Assembly: GCF_003634965.1 (NCBI RefSeq) | Contig: NZ_RBXP01000019.1 | Span: 62,001-126,000 of the forward strand | Length of the DNA: 64,000 nucleotides | Origin: Azonexus fungiphilus | GTDB taxonomy: Bacteria > Pseudomonadota > Gammaproteobacteria > Burkholderiales > Rhodocyclaceae | Reading direction: 5' to 3' | In this document: positions 42,241 through 52,200 of the stretch, one piece after another | How the letters are laid out: every line of letters starts with the position of its first letter | How positions within the stretch are numbered: the first letter of the stretch is position 1 | Position numbers and translations under genes: made by a program | The notes under the pieces: generated by a model | Told to the model about the DNA's origin: nothing | Databases searched by the model: none | The model's input: the letters and a program-made list of their open reading frames with translations, nothing else

Positions 42241-42241
42241 T

Positions 42242-42257
42242 TGTCGACATTCCGACA
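42242..42257 (-). promoter_or_regulatory. NifA upstream activator site for the unknown gene-hemerythrin operon
   Basis: TGTCGACATTCCGACA, full TGTCG-N6-CGACA form, 50 bp from the promoter. Confidence 0.85.
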
Positions 42258-42330
42258 GCGACAAAGACGCTAGACAAAGCGCATAATCCATTTCACCAAT
42301 CATCACGCCTGCCTTGCCCGCCGCGCCGCC

Positions 42331-43548
42331 ATGACCCACGCCCTCCGGCTCTCCTGCCTGCTTGCCTGTCTCGTCGTGCCGACCGCGGCAACGGCCGAGA
42401 CGAGCACCGGCGACAGCTTCTGGAACGGCCTCGCGATCCGCGGCTTCGGCACGCTCGGCGTCGCCCGCAGCAACGACGAACGCGCCGAATTCGTCCGCGA
42501 CCTGTCGCAGCCGGACGGCCTCGGCCGCCACTGGAGCGGCAAGCTCGACAGCCTGCTCGGCCTGCAGGCCAACCTGGCACTCGGCGACAATACCGAGGCG
42601 GTACTCCAGGGCGTCACCCGCTACCGCTACGACGGCAGCTGGCGCCCGGAACTGACCTGGGCCTTCATCCGCCACGATTTCCGGCCGGACTTCACGGTCC
42701 GCGTCGGGCGCATGGGCACCGAATTCTTCATGCAGGCCGACTCGCGCAACGTCGGCTACGCCAACCTGACGTTGCGCCCGTCGCCCGACTACTTCGGACC
42801 GATCGTCGTCTCCTATTTCGACGGCATCGACGCCAGCCTGACCGGCGACACCGGCCGCGGCCTGCTGCGGGCCAAGGTCTTCGCCGGCCGCGCCGCGGAG
42901 AAGACACCCTTCGTCAAACCCTTCACCTGGGACCTCAGCGGCTCGCGCATGGCCGGCGGCTACCTCGACTACCTGAGCGGCCCCTGGCAGTTCCGGATCA
43001 GCCGCTCGCTGATCCGCTTCAAGCACCAGCAGCCGGTCAACGCCGCCGCCACCCAGGCCGGGATTCCCTTCGACCTGCTCGCCGCCGCGCCGGAACTGTC
43101 GATCACCGGCCGTCACGCCATCTACGACTCGCTCGGGGTCGTTTACGACGAAGGCCGGCTGCAGGTCCAGGCGCAGCTGAGCAGCATCCGCTACGACTCG
43201 GCGGTGTACGAAGACACCCGCGCCGCCTACGTCGTCGCCGGCTACCGCATCGGCCAGTTCACGCCCTTCGTCGGCTATGCCCGCACGCATTCCGACCCGG
43301 CCCGGCTGCGGACGCCGCTGCCGGCGCCGATGGCCGAGGCAGTGCGCGGCTTCATCGCCGCCACCCACGCCGACCAGGCGACGGTAACCCTCGGCACGCG
43401 CTGGGATTTCCAGCGCGACATGGCACTCAAGGCCCAGCTCGACATGGTGCACGGCAACCGCGACTCGCGCTTCCCGATGCGCGATGCGCAACCCGGCTGG
43501 GACGGCCGGCTCAACGTATTCAGCCTGGCGCTGGATTTCATCTTCTGA
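42331..43548 (+). CDS. Predicted outer-membrane beta-barrel (porin-like) protein
   Basis: 405 residues with a Sec signal (LRLSCLLACLVVPTAATAE, cleavage about residue 22), then alternating hydrophobic beta-strand-like sequence with many aromatic ends (WAFIRHDFRPDFTVRVGRMG, QFRISRSLIRFKHQQP) and a C-terminal Phe (FSLALDFIF), as expected for an outer-membrane barrel. No family could be named with confidence. It is followed 6 bp later by a PstS-like gene and then an EAL protein, likely one operon. Confidence 0.82.
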   Translation: MTHALRLSCLLACLVVPTAATAETSTGDSFWNGLAIRGFGTLGVARSNDERAEFVRDLSQPDGLGRHWSGKLDSLLGLQANLALGDNTEAVLQGVTRYRYDGSWRPELTWAFIRHDFRPDFTVRVGRMGTEFFMQADSRNVGYANLTLRPSPDYFGPIVVSYFDGIDASLTGDTGRGLLRAKVFAGRAAEKTPFVKPFTWDLSGSRMAGGYLDYLSGPWQFRISRSLIRFKHQQPVNAAATQAGIPFDLLAAAPELSITGRHAIYDSLGVVYDEGRLQVQAQLSSIRYDSAVYEDTRAAYVVAGYRIGQFTPFVGYARTHSDPARLRTPLPAPMAEAVRGFIAATHADQATVTLGTRWDFQRDMALKAQLDMVHGNRDSRFPMRDAQPGWDGRLNVFSLALDFIF

Positions 43549-43554
43549 GCCGCC

Positions 43555-43986
43555 ATGACCACGCCGACGCGCCTGCTCCCCCTGCTGCTGCTCGGCAGTC
43601 TCGCCGGCACCGCCGCCGGCGAGCCGCTGGTGGTCGTGGTCAGCGCCCAGCAGCGGATCGAGCGCCTGAGCCAGGAGGACGTCACCAACATCTTCCTCGG
43701 CCGCTTCCGTACCCTGCCCTCCGGGCTGCCGGCGGCACCGATCGACCAGCCGGCGAACAGCCCGCTGCGCGCCGCCTTCTACCAGCAACTGGTGAACAAG
43801 GACGTCGCCAGCATCAACGCCTACTGGAGCCGCCTGCACTTCTCCGGCAAGGCAACGCCGCCGCGACAGACCAACAGCGACGGCGAAGTCCTGCGCCAGT
43901 TGCTCAGCCAGCCGGGTGCCATCGCCTACGTCGAGCGCCGCCAGGTCGATGCCCGCCTGCGCATCGTCTTCGAATTCCCGCCGTGA
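43555..43986 (+). CDS. Short periplasmic PstS-like substrate-binding protein
   Basis: 143 residues. N-terminal signal ([20 protein letters not shown]), then VVVVSAQQRIERLSQEDVTNIFLGRFRTLPSG, the pattern of the first lobe of phosphate-binding PstS-type proteins, and a C-terminal LSQPGAIAYVERRQ block. It is less than half the length of true PstS, a known class in operons with signalling proteins. It probably feeds a periplasmic signal to the following membrane EAL protein; the ligand is unknown. Confidence 0.78.
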   Translation: MTTPTRLLPLLLLGSLAGTAAGEPLVVVVSAQQRIERLSQEDVTNIFLGRFRTLPSGLPAAPIDQPANSPLRAAFYQQLVNKDVASINAYWSRLHFSGKATPPRQTNSDGEVLRQLLSQPGAIAYVERRQVDARLRIVFEFPP

Positions 43987-43993
43987 GCCGACC

Positions 43994-46363
43994 ATGAGAC
44001 GCCGACTGTTGCGCGACGGCATCCTGCTGCGCTCGATCGTGGTCACCATCCTGGCCTTCATTCTGGTCGGCGTGGCGACCATCGCCTACACCGCGCACGC
44101 GGCCCGCATCCAGGCCGAGACCCAGTCGCGGGTGCACCTCGAGCAACTGCTAGACACCGTCGAAAGCACGCTGCGCGTCGCCTGCTTCGTCAAGGACGTC
44201 CAGCTCGCCCGCGAAGTCGCGCTCGGCCTGCTCAGCAATACCGAGATCCTGCGCGTGACCATCCACGAAGGCAGCTTCATCCTCGCCGACATCCAGCGCC
44301 CGGGCAACCGCGGCAGCACCGACGTGGCCGGCAGCCTGGTGCGCAGCATCAACTCGCCGTTCATCGAAGGCGACGTCATCGGCCGCATCCGCCTGACCCC
44401 CGACCCCGAGGTCATCGAGCGCCGGATCCGCGACGACATCATCGGCCAGGCCCTGCAACTGGCCTGGCAGCTGGCGCTGATCGCCGGGGCCATCGTGGTC
44501 ACGCTGCTGGCCTTCGTCATCCATCCGATCAGCGCCATGTCGCGCAACCTGCACGCCATGGACCCGACCGCCGGCGACCGCCTGCAGAAACCGCCCGGCC
44601 ACGCCAGGACCGAAATCGGCAACCTCGTCGACGACGTCAACGCACTTGCCGGCAGCCTGGTCCAGGCGCTCGAGAAAGAGCAGGCGCTACGCCTGCAGGG
44701 CGAGATGGACGAGCGTCGATACCACGCGATCTTCGATAACGCCGAAAGCGGCATCTTCATCGTCGACCGCGCCGGCCGGCTGACGTCGTGGAATCCGGCC
44801 TTCGCCCGCCTGCTCGGCATCAGCGGCGACGCAGCGCGGCGCCTGAGCGAACTGCCGTGGGCCGCGCCCGAGGAGATCGCCGGCCTGATCGAAGCCGCTT
44901 TCACCAACCGCCAGCCGGTCAGCATCGACGCCCGGCTGCAGCCGCCTGGCCGCCCGCGCTTCTGGCTCAAGCTGGTGCTCAGCCCGGTCGGCAGCGACAT
45001 CCTGCAGGGCGTCGCCCACGATGTATCGGCGCTCAAGGAGGCCGAGGCCGCCGCCCGCCGCCAGGCCCTGAGCGATCCGCTGACCGGCCTGGCCAATCGG
45101 GCCAGCCTCGAGCAACAGCTTGGCCAGCGGATCCGCCAGCACCACCTGCAGCCGGGTCGCGGCTTCACGCTGCTGCACATCGACCTCGACAAATTCCGGC
45201 TGATCACCGAAGGCGTCGGCGTCACCGCCGGCGACGAAATCCTGCGCGCAATCGCCGGCCGCCTCGGCGCCACCGTCAAGAGCGAGGACACCCTCGCCCG
45301 CCTGTCGGCCGACGTCTTCGCCGTCCTCCTCCAGGATCTCGACGACGACGGACATATCGACAAGGTCATCGAACGGATCATGAACAGCCTGCGCCAGCCC
45401 TACCTGGTCGACGGCTCGCCGATCCAGCTCACCGCCAGCATCGGCATCACGCTGTTCCCGAGCGACGGCGGCGACGCCCCGAGCCTGCTGCGCAACGCCG
45501 AACTGGCCTGCGACAAGGCCAAGCTGGCCGGAGGCAACCAGGCCGCCTTCTTCGACGCGACCCTGGCCGAAACCGCCGAGCAGCGCCGGCACCTCGAGAA
45601 CGACCTGCGCCAGGCGGTCGCCCAGCGGCAGTTCTCGCTCTACTATCAGCCGATCGCCGATCTGGCGCGCCACCGCATCGCCGGCGCCGAGGCGCTGATC
45701 CGCTGGCACCACCCGGAACGCGGGCTGGTCCCGCCCGATCAGTTCATCCCGGTCGTCGAGCAGAGCGGACTGATCAACGAGATCGGGCTGTGGGTGCTCG
45801 ACAGCGCCTGCCGCCAGCTCGCCGAATGGCAGGCGGCGGGGTGCCCGCACTACCTGTCGATCAACGTTTCCGGCCGGCAGATTCCGGACGGCCTGCCACC
45901 GCAGGCGGTGGCCGCGGCCATCGCCCGCCACGGCATCGCCCCCGAGCGCCTGGCGCTGGAAATCACCGAGGGCATCCTGCTCGGCGACATCGGCGTCGCC
46001 CGGGCCTGGCTGCTGGCCGTCCAGCAGCTCGGCGTGCGCCTCTACCTCGACGATTTCGGTACCGGCTATTCCTCGCTCTCCTACCTCAAGCGCTTCCCGC
46101 TCGACACGCTCAAGATCGACCGCAGCTTCGTCCAGGACATGCAGGCCGAGAGCAGCGATCACTCGCTGGTCGAAGCGATCGTCGCGATGGCGCGCAGCCT
46201 GCGCCTGCGCGTCGTCGCGGAGGGTGTCGAAAGCGCCGCCCAGCTGCAGATGCTCGAGGCGATGGGCTGCCACTACGCCCAGGGCTACCACCTCAGCCGG
46301 CCGGTGCCGGCCGCCGATTTCGCCGAGGTCGTCGCCGGCATCGACCGGCGACTGGCCGGCTGA
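43994..46363 (+). CDS. Membrane GGDEF(degenerate)-EAL c-di-GMP phosphodiesterase
   Basis: 789 residues from the ATG at 43994 (MRRRLLRDGILLRSIVVTI). Two membrane segments (about 12-32 and 155-175) enclose a periplasmic sensor; a HAMP-like stretch follows, then a PAS domain about 235-355. The GGDEF domain is degenerate (signature replaced by LSADVFAVLL), so no cyclase activity is expected. The EAL domain about 540-780 is intact: GAEALIRWHHP, ALEITEG, DDFGTGYSSLSYLKRFP. With the porin and PstS-like genes this forms a sensing unit lowering c-di-GMP. Confidence 0.92.
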   Translation: MRRRLLRDGILLRSIVVTILAFILVGVATIAYTAHAARIQAETQSRVHLEQLLDTVESTLRVACFVKDVQLAREVALGLLSNTEILRVTIHEGSFILADIQRPGNRGSTDVAGSLVRSINSPFIEGDVIGRIRLTPDPEVIERRIRDDIIGQALQLAWQLALIAGAIVVTLLAFVIHPISAMSRNLHAMDPTAGDRLQKPPGHARTEIGNLVDDVNALAGSLVQALEKEQALRLQGEMDERRYHAIFDNAESGIFIVDRAGRLTSWNPAFARLLGISGDAARRLSELPWAAPEEIAGLIEAAFTNRQPVSIDARLQPPGRPRFWLKLVLSPVGSDILQGVAHDVSALKEAEAAARRQALSDPLTGLANRASLEQQLGQRIRQHHLQPGRGFTLLHIDLDKFRLITEGVGVTAGDEILRAIAGRLGATVKSEDTLARLSADVFAVLLQDLDDDGHIDKVIERIMNSLRQPYLVDGSPIQLTASIGITLFPSDGGDAPSLLRNAELACDKAKLAGGNQAAFFDATLAETAEQRRHLENDLRQAVAQRQFSLYYQPIADLARHRIAGAEALIRWHHPERGLVPPDQFIPVVEQSGLINEIGLWVLDSACRQLAEWQAAGCPHYLSINVSGRQIPDGLPPQAVAAAIARHGIAPERLALEITEGILLGDIGVARAWLLAVQQLGVRLYLDDFGTGYSSLSYLKRFPLDTLKIDRSFVQDMQAESSDHSLVEAIVAMARSLRLRVVAEGVESAAQLQMLEAMGCHYAQGYHLSRPVPAADFAEVVAGIDRRLAG

Positions 46364-46364
46364 A

Positions 46365-47204
46365 TCAGGCGGCGACGTCGGCGCCGATGAAGTCGAAGAC
46401 GTCGCCGTCGATGATCTCGAGCCCGATCTTGCGGCAGTAGCGCTTTTCCTTCTCGGTCGGCGCCGGGATGAACACCCAGCCGGCCGGCTGCGCCGACGAC
46501 CAGATGATGTCGGCCATGACCATGCGCTCGGTGTCGCGGTTCAGGCGCATGCCCATCAGCAGGTACTGCTTGCCCTTGCGCAGTTCCTTGACCTCCGGCG
46601 GAATCGAGAAGCCGCCCATCAGCTCGGTGATGAAATCGACGTAGTCGGCGTCCGAGGCGATATACACCGCTTCCGGCCGCGGCGTGCCCATCGGCTTGAA
46701 CAGGATCGGCTGCGTCGTGTCGATGTGCTCGACCCGCGCGTAGGCGCTGCCGTCCCAGGCGTAGAGCTTGTAGCGGAAATCGGTGCCGCCGATGCGGGCG
46801 ATACCGACGACCAGCGTGTGCGGCACGCCGGCGTACGAATCCTGCAACTGGGTGTCGCGGTTGATGTCGATCACGTAGCCGGGACGGATCGCCTGCAGCC
46901 AGTCGTGCACCGCACCGCGCGTCCACTGCGTCTCGCCGTAGGTGCGGTTGAGGAAGCGGGTGACGGTACTGCGCCCGCGCTTGAGTTCGACGTTCATCGC
47001 CGCCCGCGGGAATTCGTACATCAGCTTGGGCGCCATCGGCTTGCCGTCGTTCATCGCGATGATCAGCGAATCGCTGTCGGCGGGGATCGGCGCGCCGCTG
47101 GCGACGCTGCGGACATCGGCGAGCACGCCCGGTCCGAGATAGGGAACGATGCTGCCATCCTTGAGGCCGGCCAGCAGTTTTGCACGCAGTTCGGGAGTCA
47201 TCAT
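46365..47204 (-). CDS. SIR2-like nitrogen-fixation-associated protein, NifA-controlled
   Basis: 279 residues. The start MMTPELRAKLLAGLKDG is followed by SIVPYLGPGVLAD, which resembles the first nucleotide-binding turn of SIR2-type proteins. The remainder has FPRAAMNVELKRGRSTVTRFLNRTYGE, YVIDINRDTQLQDSYAG and SDADYVDFITELMGG. From memory of related genomes, similar proteins recur near nif genes and are often labelled SIR2 family; I could not confirm a catalytic His or NAD site. The adjacent sigma-54 promoter and NifA site make a nif role likely. It could act on NAD or on a modified protein, but this is speculative. Confidence 0.78.
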   Translation of the reverse strand: MMTPELRAKLLAGLKDGSIVPYLGPGVLADVRSVASGAPIPADSDSLIIAMNDGKPMAPKLMYEFPRAAMNVELKRGRSTVTRFLNRTYGETQWTRGAVHDWLQAIRPGYVIDINRDTQLQDSYAGVPHTLVVGIARIGGTDFRYKLYAWDGSAYARVEHIDTTQPILFKPMGTPRPEAVYIASDADYVDFITELMGGFSIPPEVKELRKGKQYLLMGMRLNRDTERMVMADIIWSSAQPAGWVFIPAPTEKEKRYCRKIGLEIIDGDVFDFIGADVAA

Positions 47205-47236
47205 TTTTGCTCTGGAGTTGGGGTCGACCGTGACAA

Positions 47237-47252
47237 TGCAAAATCCAGGCCC
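47237..47252 (-). promoter_or_regulatory. Sigma-54 promoter of the SIR2-like gene
   Basis: Minus strand GGGCCTGGATTTTGCA: GG-N10-GC register kept, TTTGCA strong, -24 box degenerate. About 34 bp upstream of the ATG. Confidence 0.7.
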
Positions 47253-47303
47253 ATCCCCCGCCCCCCGCCGGCAGGGCAAGTCCCGGCGGCGGTCGCGACC
47301 GCC

Positions 47304-47319
47304 TGTCGGTTTTGCGACA
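47304..47319 (-). promoter_or_regulatory. NifA upstream activator site for the SIR2-like gene
   Basis: TGTCGGTTTTGCGACA (TGT-N10-ACA, TGTCG-N6-CGACA), 51 bp from the promoter. Confidence 0.85.
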
Positions 47320-47480
47320 AGGCAGGTGCCGACGATTTCCGCTTGGAAACATGGCACGGCCGGGATTAGGATGCAGGAACAAGCCAGGGGCATACGAACA
47401 ACATGGCAAAAACAAAATATTTGGCCGATAATTAACAAAAACATCAGTTCGCAATTGCGTGCGGAGGAAAGGTTGGCCCA

Positions 47481-48626
47481 ATGACGGAAATGCAACGCCC
47501 GACAATCCTGGTCGTGGACGACACGCCCGACAACCTGGCCGTGGTCGGCGGCATACTTGAAAGCGACTATCGCGTGCGCATCGCCAATTCCGGCGAGCGG
47601 GCGCTGCGTGTCGCCGCCAGTGACCCGCGCCCGGAACTGATCCTGCTCGACATCATGATGCCCGGCATGGACGGCTACCAGACGCTCGAGCGGCTGCGTG
47701 CCGACCCTGCACTGTGCGACATCCCGGTGATCTTCGTCACCGCGATGGACGCCGCCAGCGACGAAGCGATCGGCCTGCAGTTGGGCGCGGTCGATTACGT
47801 GACCAAGCCGATCAATCCGGCGATCCTGCTCGCCCGCCTGCGCACCCACCTCGAACTCAAGGCCAACCGCGACCGCCTGGCCCGCCACAACGAGCTGCTC
47901 GAAGCCCGTGTCGCCCAGCGCACCCGCGAAGTCGAACTGATCAAGGACGTCAGCATGCACGCGCTGGCGACGCTCGCCGAAAAGCGCGACAACGAGACCG
48001 GCAACCACCTGCTGCGCACCCGCGGCTACATCGAGGTGCTGATGAACGACCTCGCCGGACAGGCCGATTTCGCCGAGGAACTGACCCCGCTCCGGCGCAA
48101 GCTGATCGCCAAGGCGGCGCCGCTGCACGACATCGGCAAGGTCGGCATTCCGGACAGCATCCTGCTCAAGCCGGGGCGGCTGACGCCGGAGGAATTCACG
48201 ATCATGAAGACGCACGCCTGCATCGGCGCCGCGGCGCTCGACGAAGCGATCGCCCGGGTCCTCGCCGATCGCCGCGAGAACCGGCCGGACGAGGACGAAC
48301 GCTACTCGCTGGACTTCCTCGAGACGGCCCGCGAAATCGCCGGCGGTCACCATGAAAAATGGGACGGCAGCGGCTATCCGCAGGGCCTGAGCGGCGATGC
48401 GATTCCGCTGTCGGCGCGCTTGATGGCCCTCGCCGACGTCTTCGACGCGCTGATCTCGAAGCGCCACTACAAGGAAGCCTTCCCGCTCGAGGAAACGATC
48501 GGGATCATCCGCGCCGGCCGCGGCGCGCACTTCGACCCGCGCATCGTCGACTGCTTCCTGACGCACATCGACGCCTTCACCGCGATTGCCAACCAGTACT
48601 CGGACGCCCCGGAAAACCACCCATGA
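47481..48626 (+). CDS. Response regulator with HD-GYP c-di-GMP phosphodiesterase domain
   Basis: 381 residues. Receiver domain about 8-125 with phospho-acceptor in [18 protein letters not shown] domain about 165-360: H216-D217 in [12 protein letters not shown], then [33 protein letters not shown] (GYP) and [21 protein letters not shown]. This resembles the RpfG type. A GAGGAAAGG ribosome site precedes the ATG. It overlaps the phosphatase gene by the ATGA arrangement and probably is controlled by the hybrid kinase downstream. Confidence 0.94.
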   Translation: MTEMQRPTILVVDDTPDNLAVVGGILESDYRVRIANSGERALRVAASDPRPELILLDIMMPGMDGYQTLERLRADPALCDIPVIFVTAMDAASDEAIGLQLGAVDYVTKPINPAILLARLRTHLELKANRDRLARHNELLEARVAQRTREVELIKDVSMHALATLAEKRDNETGNHLLRTRGYIEVLMNDLAGQADFAEELTPLRRKLIAKAAPLHDIGKVGIPDSILLKPGRLTPEEFTIMKTHACIGAAALDEAIARVLADRRENRPDEDERYSLDFLETAREIAGGHHEKWDGSGYPQGLSGDAIPLSARLMALADVFDALISKRHYKEAFPLEETIGIIRAGRGAHFDPRIVDCFLTHIDAFTAIANQYSDAPENHP

Positions 48627-49264
48627 CCCTCGCCTCCTGCCGCCGCCTGCTCGCCGCCTGCCTGCTCCTGGCCAATACCGCCCTGGCCGCCGCCGATGAA
48701 GCCCCGCCGGTGTTCAGCGAACGCCTGGCCACCCGGGAAACGCTCGAGCAGTTGCGCGCCGGCGGCCACGTCCTGTACATCCGCCACGGCTACACCGACA
48801 ACAGCCGCGCCGACCGCTTTCCCGATCTCGACCCGAACGACTGCGCCAGCCAGCGCCTGCTCTCGGACGAGGGCCGGGCGCTGATGCGCGAGGTCGGCCA
48901 GCGCTTGCGGGCGGCGCGCATCCCGGTCGGCGAGATCCTGGTCAGCCCGATGTGCCGGACCCGCGATTCGGCGGCGCTGCTGTTCGGCGACAAGTTCTCG
49001 CTCAGCGAACCGCTGATGTACTCGGCGAACATGACCAGCGATGAAAAGAAACCCCGCCTCGCCGCCCTGGCGGCGATCCTGCGCGAGCCGGTCGGCGCCG
49101 GCCGCAATCGCGTGCTGGTCGCCCATGCCCCCAACCTCGCCGACCTGATCGGCTTCTTCGTCAAACCCGAAGGCACCGTCGTCGTCTTTGCCCAGCGCGG
49201 CAGCAAGGGCTACGAATACGTCGCCAGCATTCCGCCGCGGCTGTGGCCCGAGTTGCTCCGCTGA
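48623..49264 (+). CDS. Exported histidine phosphatase-family protein
   Basis: 213 residues with a Sec signal ([20 protein letters not shown], cleavage about 24). The phosphohistidine motif is [10 protein letters not shown] (RHG, about 55), a second Arg in [10 protein letters not shown] and a catalytic His in [11 protein letters not shown]. Substrate unknown; periplasmic members act on phospho-compounds. Positioned between the HD-GYP regulator and the hybrid kinase in one operon, with start overlapping the previous stop. Confidence 0.88.
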   Translation: MTLASCRRLLAACLLLANTALAAADEAPPVFSERLATRETLEQLRAGGHVLYIRHGYTDNSRADRFPDLDPNDCASQRLLSDEGRALMREVGQRLRAARIPVGEILVSPMCRTRDSAALLFGDKFSLSEPLMYSANMTSDEKKPRLAALAAILREPVGAGRNRVLVAHAPNLADLIGFFVKPEGTVVVFAQRGSKGYEYVASIPPRLWPELLR

Positions 49265-49269
49265 CCACC

Positions 49270-52200
49270 ATGCCGATGCGCCGTCTGCAGTTCCTGCTGC
49301 TGTTCTTCCTGCCGGTGGTGCTGGCCATCGCGACGGCCTTCCTGTTCGGCTGGCAGGTACTCAAGGAACACGAGCAGGACAACCGCCAGCTGACCGCAGC
49401 CCAGACCGAAGACCTGCGCCGCCAGGCGGCGGCCAACCACCTGGTCCTCGACATGCAGCGCATCCAGAACCTGCTCGTCGAAACCCTGCGCGGCGCCCGT
49501 GCCGGCAGCATCGACCAGGCCGCGGCCTATCGCATCCACACCCGCGTTGTCGACGGCCTGGCCGAACTCGAAAGGCATCTCGCCAACCTCCGCGCCGACA
49601 CGCCCCACCCGGAACTGGCGCCGGCCTTTGCCCGCGGCCAGGCTGCCTTCCGTGAATATCGCCAGCAGGCGGTATCGACCACCGACATCGTCGCGATCGA
49701 TCCGCGCGTCGCCGTCGACCACGTCGAGAACGCCTTCGTGCATTACATGAATTTCGCGACGCAGATGCACGACCTGTCGTCGAGCCTGTCGCGCGCAGCG
49801 CTGGCGCGGATGGAAGACGGCGACCGGCGCCTGCACGGCAATCTCGACAAGGCAGCACGGACCTCGTGGCTGCTGTTTCTGGCGATGGTCGCCTTCTGGC
49901 TGGCGCTGGTGTGGACGACGGCGCGCTACCTGGCGATCGTTTCCGGCGCCCTGACCCGCCTCGGCCAGCACCACGCCCTCGACGACAAGGAACAGGCCGA
50001 GCTGCACCAGGTCAAGGGCTTCTTCCTCAAGGACCTGGCGGACGCGACGCTGGCCTTCGGCGACAGCCTGCTCGGCCGCGAACGCGCCGAACGCAAGCTG
50101 CGCCAGGAGCAACAGCAACTGACATTGCTTCTCGACAGCCTCCCTGACCTGATCTGGTTCAAGGATGCCAACGGTTGCTACCGGCGCTGCAACCCCCGCT
50201 TCGAAAGCTTCATCGGCAAACCGGCCAGCGAAATCATCGGCCGCAGCGACCTCGAGCTGTTCCCGGCCGACGCAGCGGCCGGCTACCGGGCCGCCGACCG
50301 GCGCGCCGCCGAGGCCGGGCAGCCGGTGGTGCACCAGGAATGGCGGCATTTCCCGGACGGCCACCGCGAGTTGCAGACGATCCACAAGATTGCCGTCCGC
50401 GACGAGCAGGGCAGGCTCTACGGCGTCCTCGGCGTCGGCCGTGACATCACCGCCGAGCACCTGGCCGAGGCAGAGCTGAGAACCAGCCGCCAGGCCTTGC
50501 AGCGGACCCAGTCGATCGCCCAGATCGGCAGCTGGACGATCGATTTCGCCGACCACCGCCTGCACGCCTCCAAAGAGGCCGCCGACATCCTCGGACTGGC
50601 CAGCGCCAGCCCGCTGGCGGCCGACCAGCTGTTTGCCTGCGTCGACCCGCGCGATCGCGACGCCGTCCGCGACAGCTGGCTGGCGGCCTGCCAGGACGGC
50701 GTCTTCGACGTCGAGCACCGGAGCGCCGGCAAATGGCTGCGCCAGCGTGCCGAAATCGAGCGGACCAGCGACGGCCAGCCGCTGCGCGCGATCGGCATGG
50801 TCCAGGACATCAGTTCGGTGAAGGCAGCGACCGAAGCGCTGCAACGCCGCGAGGAACTGTTCTCGACGATCATCGGCCAGGCCGAGCACGGCATCCTGCT
50901 GATCGACCTGAACAGCCTGCGCTTCGTCGAGTTCAACGATGCCGCCTGCCGCCATCTCGGCTACAGCCGCGAGGAATTCGCCCGGCTCGACATGGCGGCG
51001 ATCCAGGCCGACGCCGACGCGCGCGCCGCCATCCCGGAAAACATCCGCAACATCCTCGACCAGGGCGCCAGCACCTTCGAGAAACGCTATCGCTGCAAGG
51101 ACGGCTCGATCCGCAACTTCTGGCTGTCGGTCAAGCCGATCCACCGCGACGACACGGTACTGGCGGCGATCGTGTGGAGCGACATCACCGAGCGCAAGCA
51201 GGTCGAACGCGACCTCGAGCGCTACCGCAACCACCTCGAGGAGCTGGTCGGCGAACGCACCCTCGAGCTGGCCGCCGCCCGCGACGCGGCACAGAGCGCC
51301 AGCCGCTCGAAGAGCGCCTTCCTGGCCAACATGAGCCACGAGATCCGGACGCCGATGAACGCCATCATCGGCCTCACCCACCTGATCCGCCGCGAGATCG
51401 GCGACCCTCGCCACGTCCAGCAGCTGGACAAGGTCATCGGTGCCGCCAATCACCTGCTCGGGATCATCAACGACATCCTCGATTTCTCGAAGATCGAGGC
51501 GGGCAAGATGTCGCTCGAGCCAACCGACTTCGAGACCGACCGGATCGTCGCCAACGCCTGCGCCCTGGTCGCCGACAAGGCCCAGGCCAAGGGCCTCGAA
51601 CTGGTCGCCGACATTTCGGCGCTGCCGCCGGTATTGCATGGCGACGGCCTGCGCCTGGCCCAGGTACTGATCAACTTCATCAGCAACGCCGTCAAGTTCA
51701 CCGACCACGGCAGCGTCGTCATCCGCGGCAGTGTGGTTGCCGACGGACCGAACGACCTGATGGTGCGCTTCGAGGTCCAGGATACCGGGATCGGCATCAA
51801 TGCCGAGCAGCAGGCCCGGCTTTTCGTCGCCTTCGAGCAGGCCGATGCCTCGACCACCCGACGCTACGGCGGCACCGGCCTCGGCCTGGCGATCACCCGC
51901 CGGTTGGTCGAGTTGATGGGCGGCCGCGTCGGCGTCGTCAGCGAACCCGGCCGGGGCAGCACCTTCTGGATCGAGGTGCCGTTCGGCCGGGTGGTCGGCT
52001 CCGGCCGACGCGACAGCCAGCGCGTCCTGCCACCGGGAACGCGGGCGCTGGTCGTGGACGACGTCGAAGACGCCCGCAACTCGCTCGCCGCCGTGCTCGG
52101 CGAACTCGGCATCCGTACCGAATGCCTGGCGCACGGCAGCGAGGCGCTGGCCCGCATCGCCGCTGCCGACACTGCCGGCGAACCGGTCGGACTGCTCCTG

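Noticed and set aside
47381..47480. A+T-rich patch upstream of the HD-GYP gene as a nif promoter or origin
   Set aside because: TGGCA words are present but none has a -12 GC at the right distance, and no DnaA-like repeats were seen.
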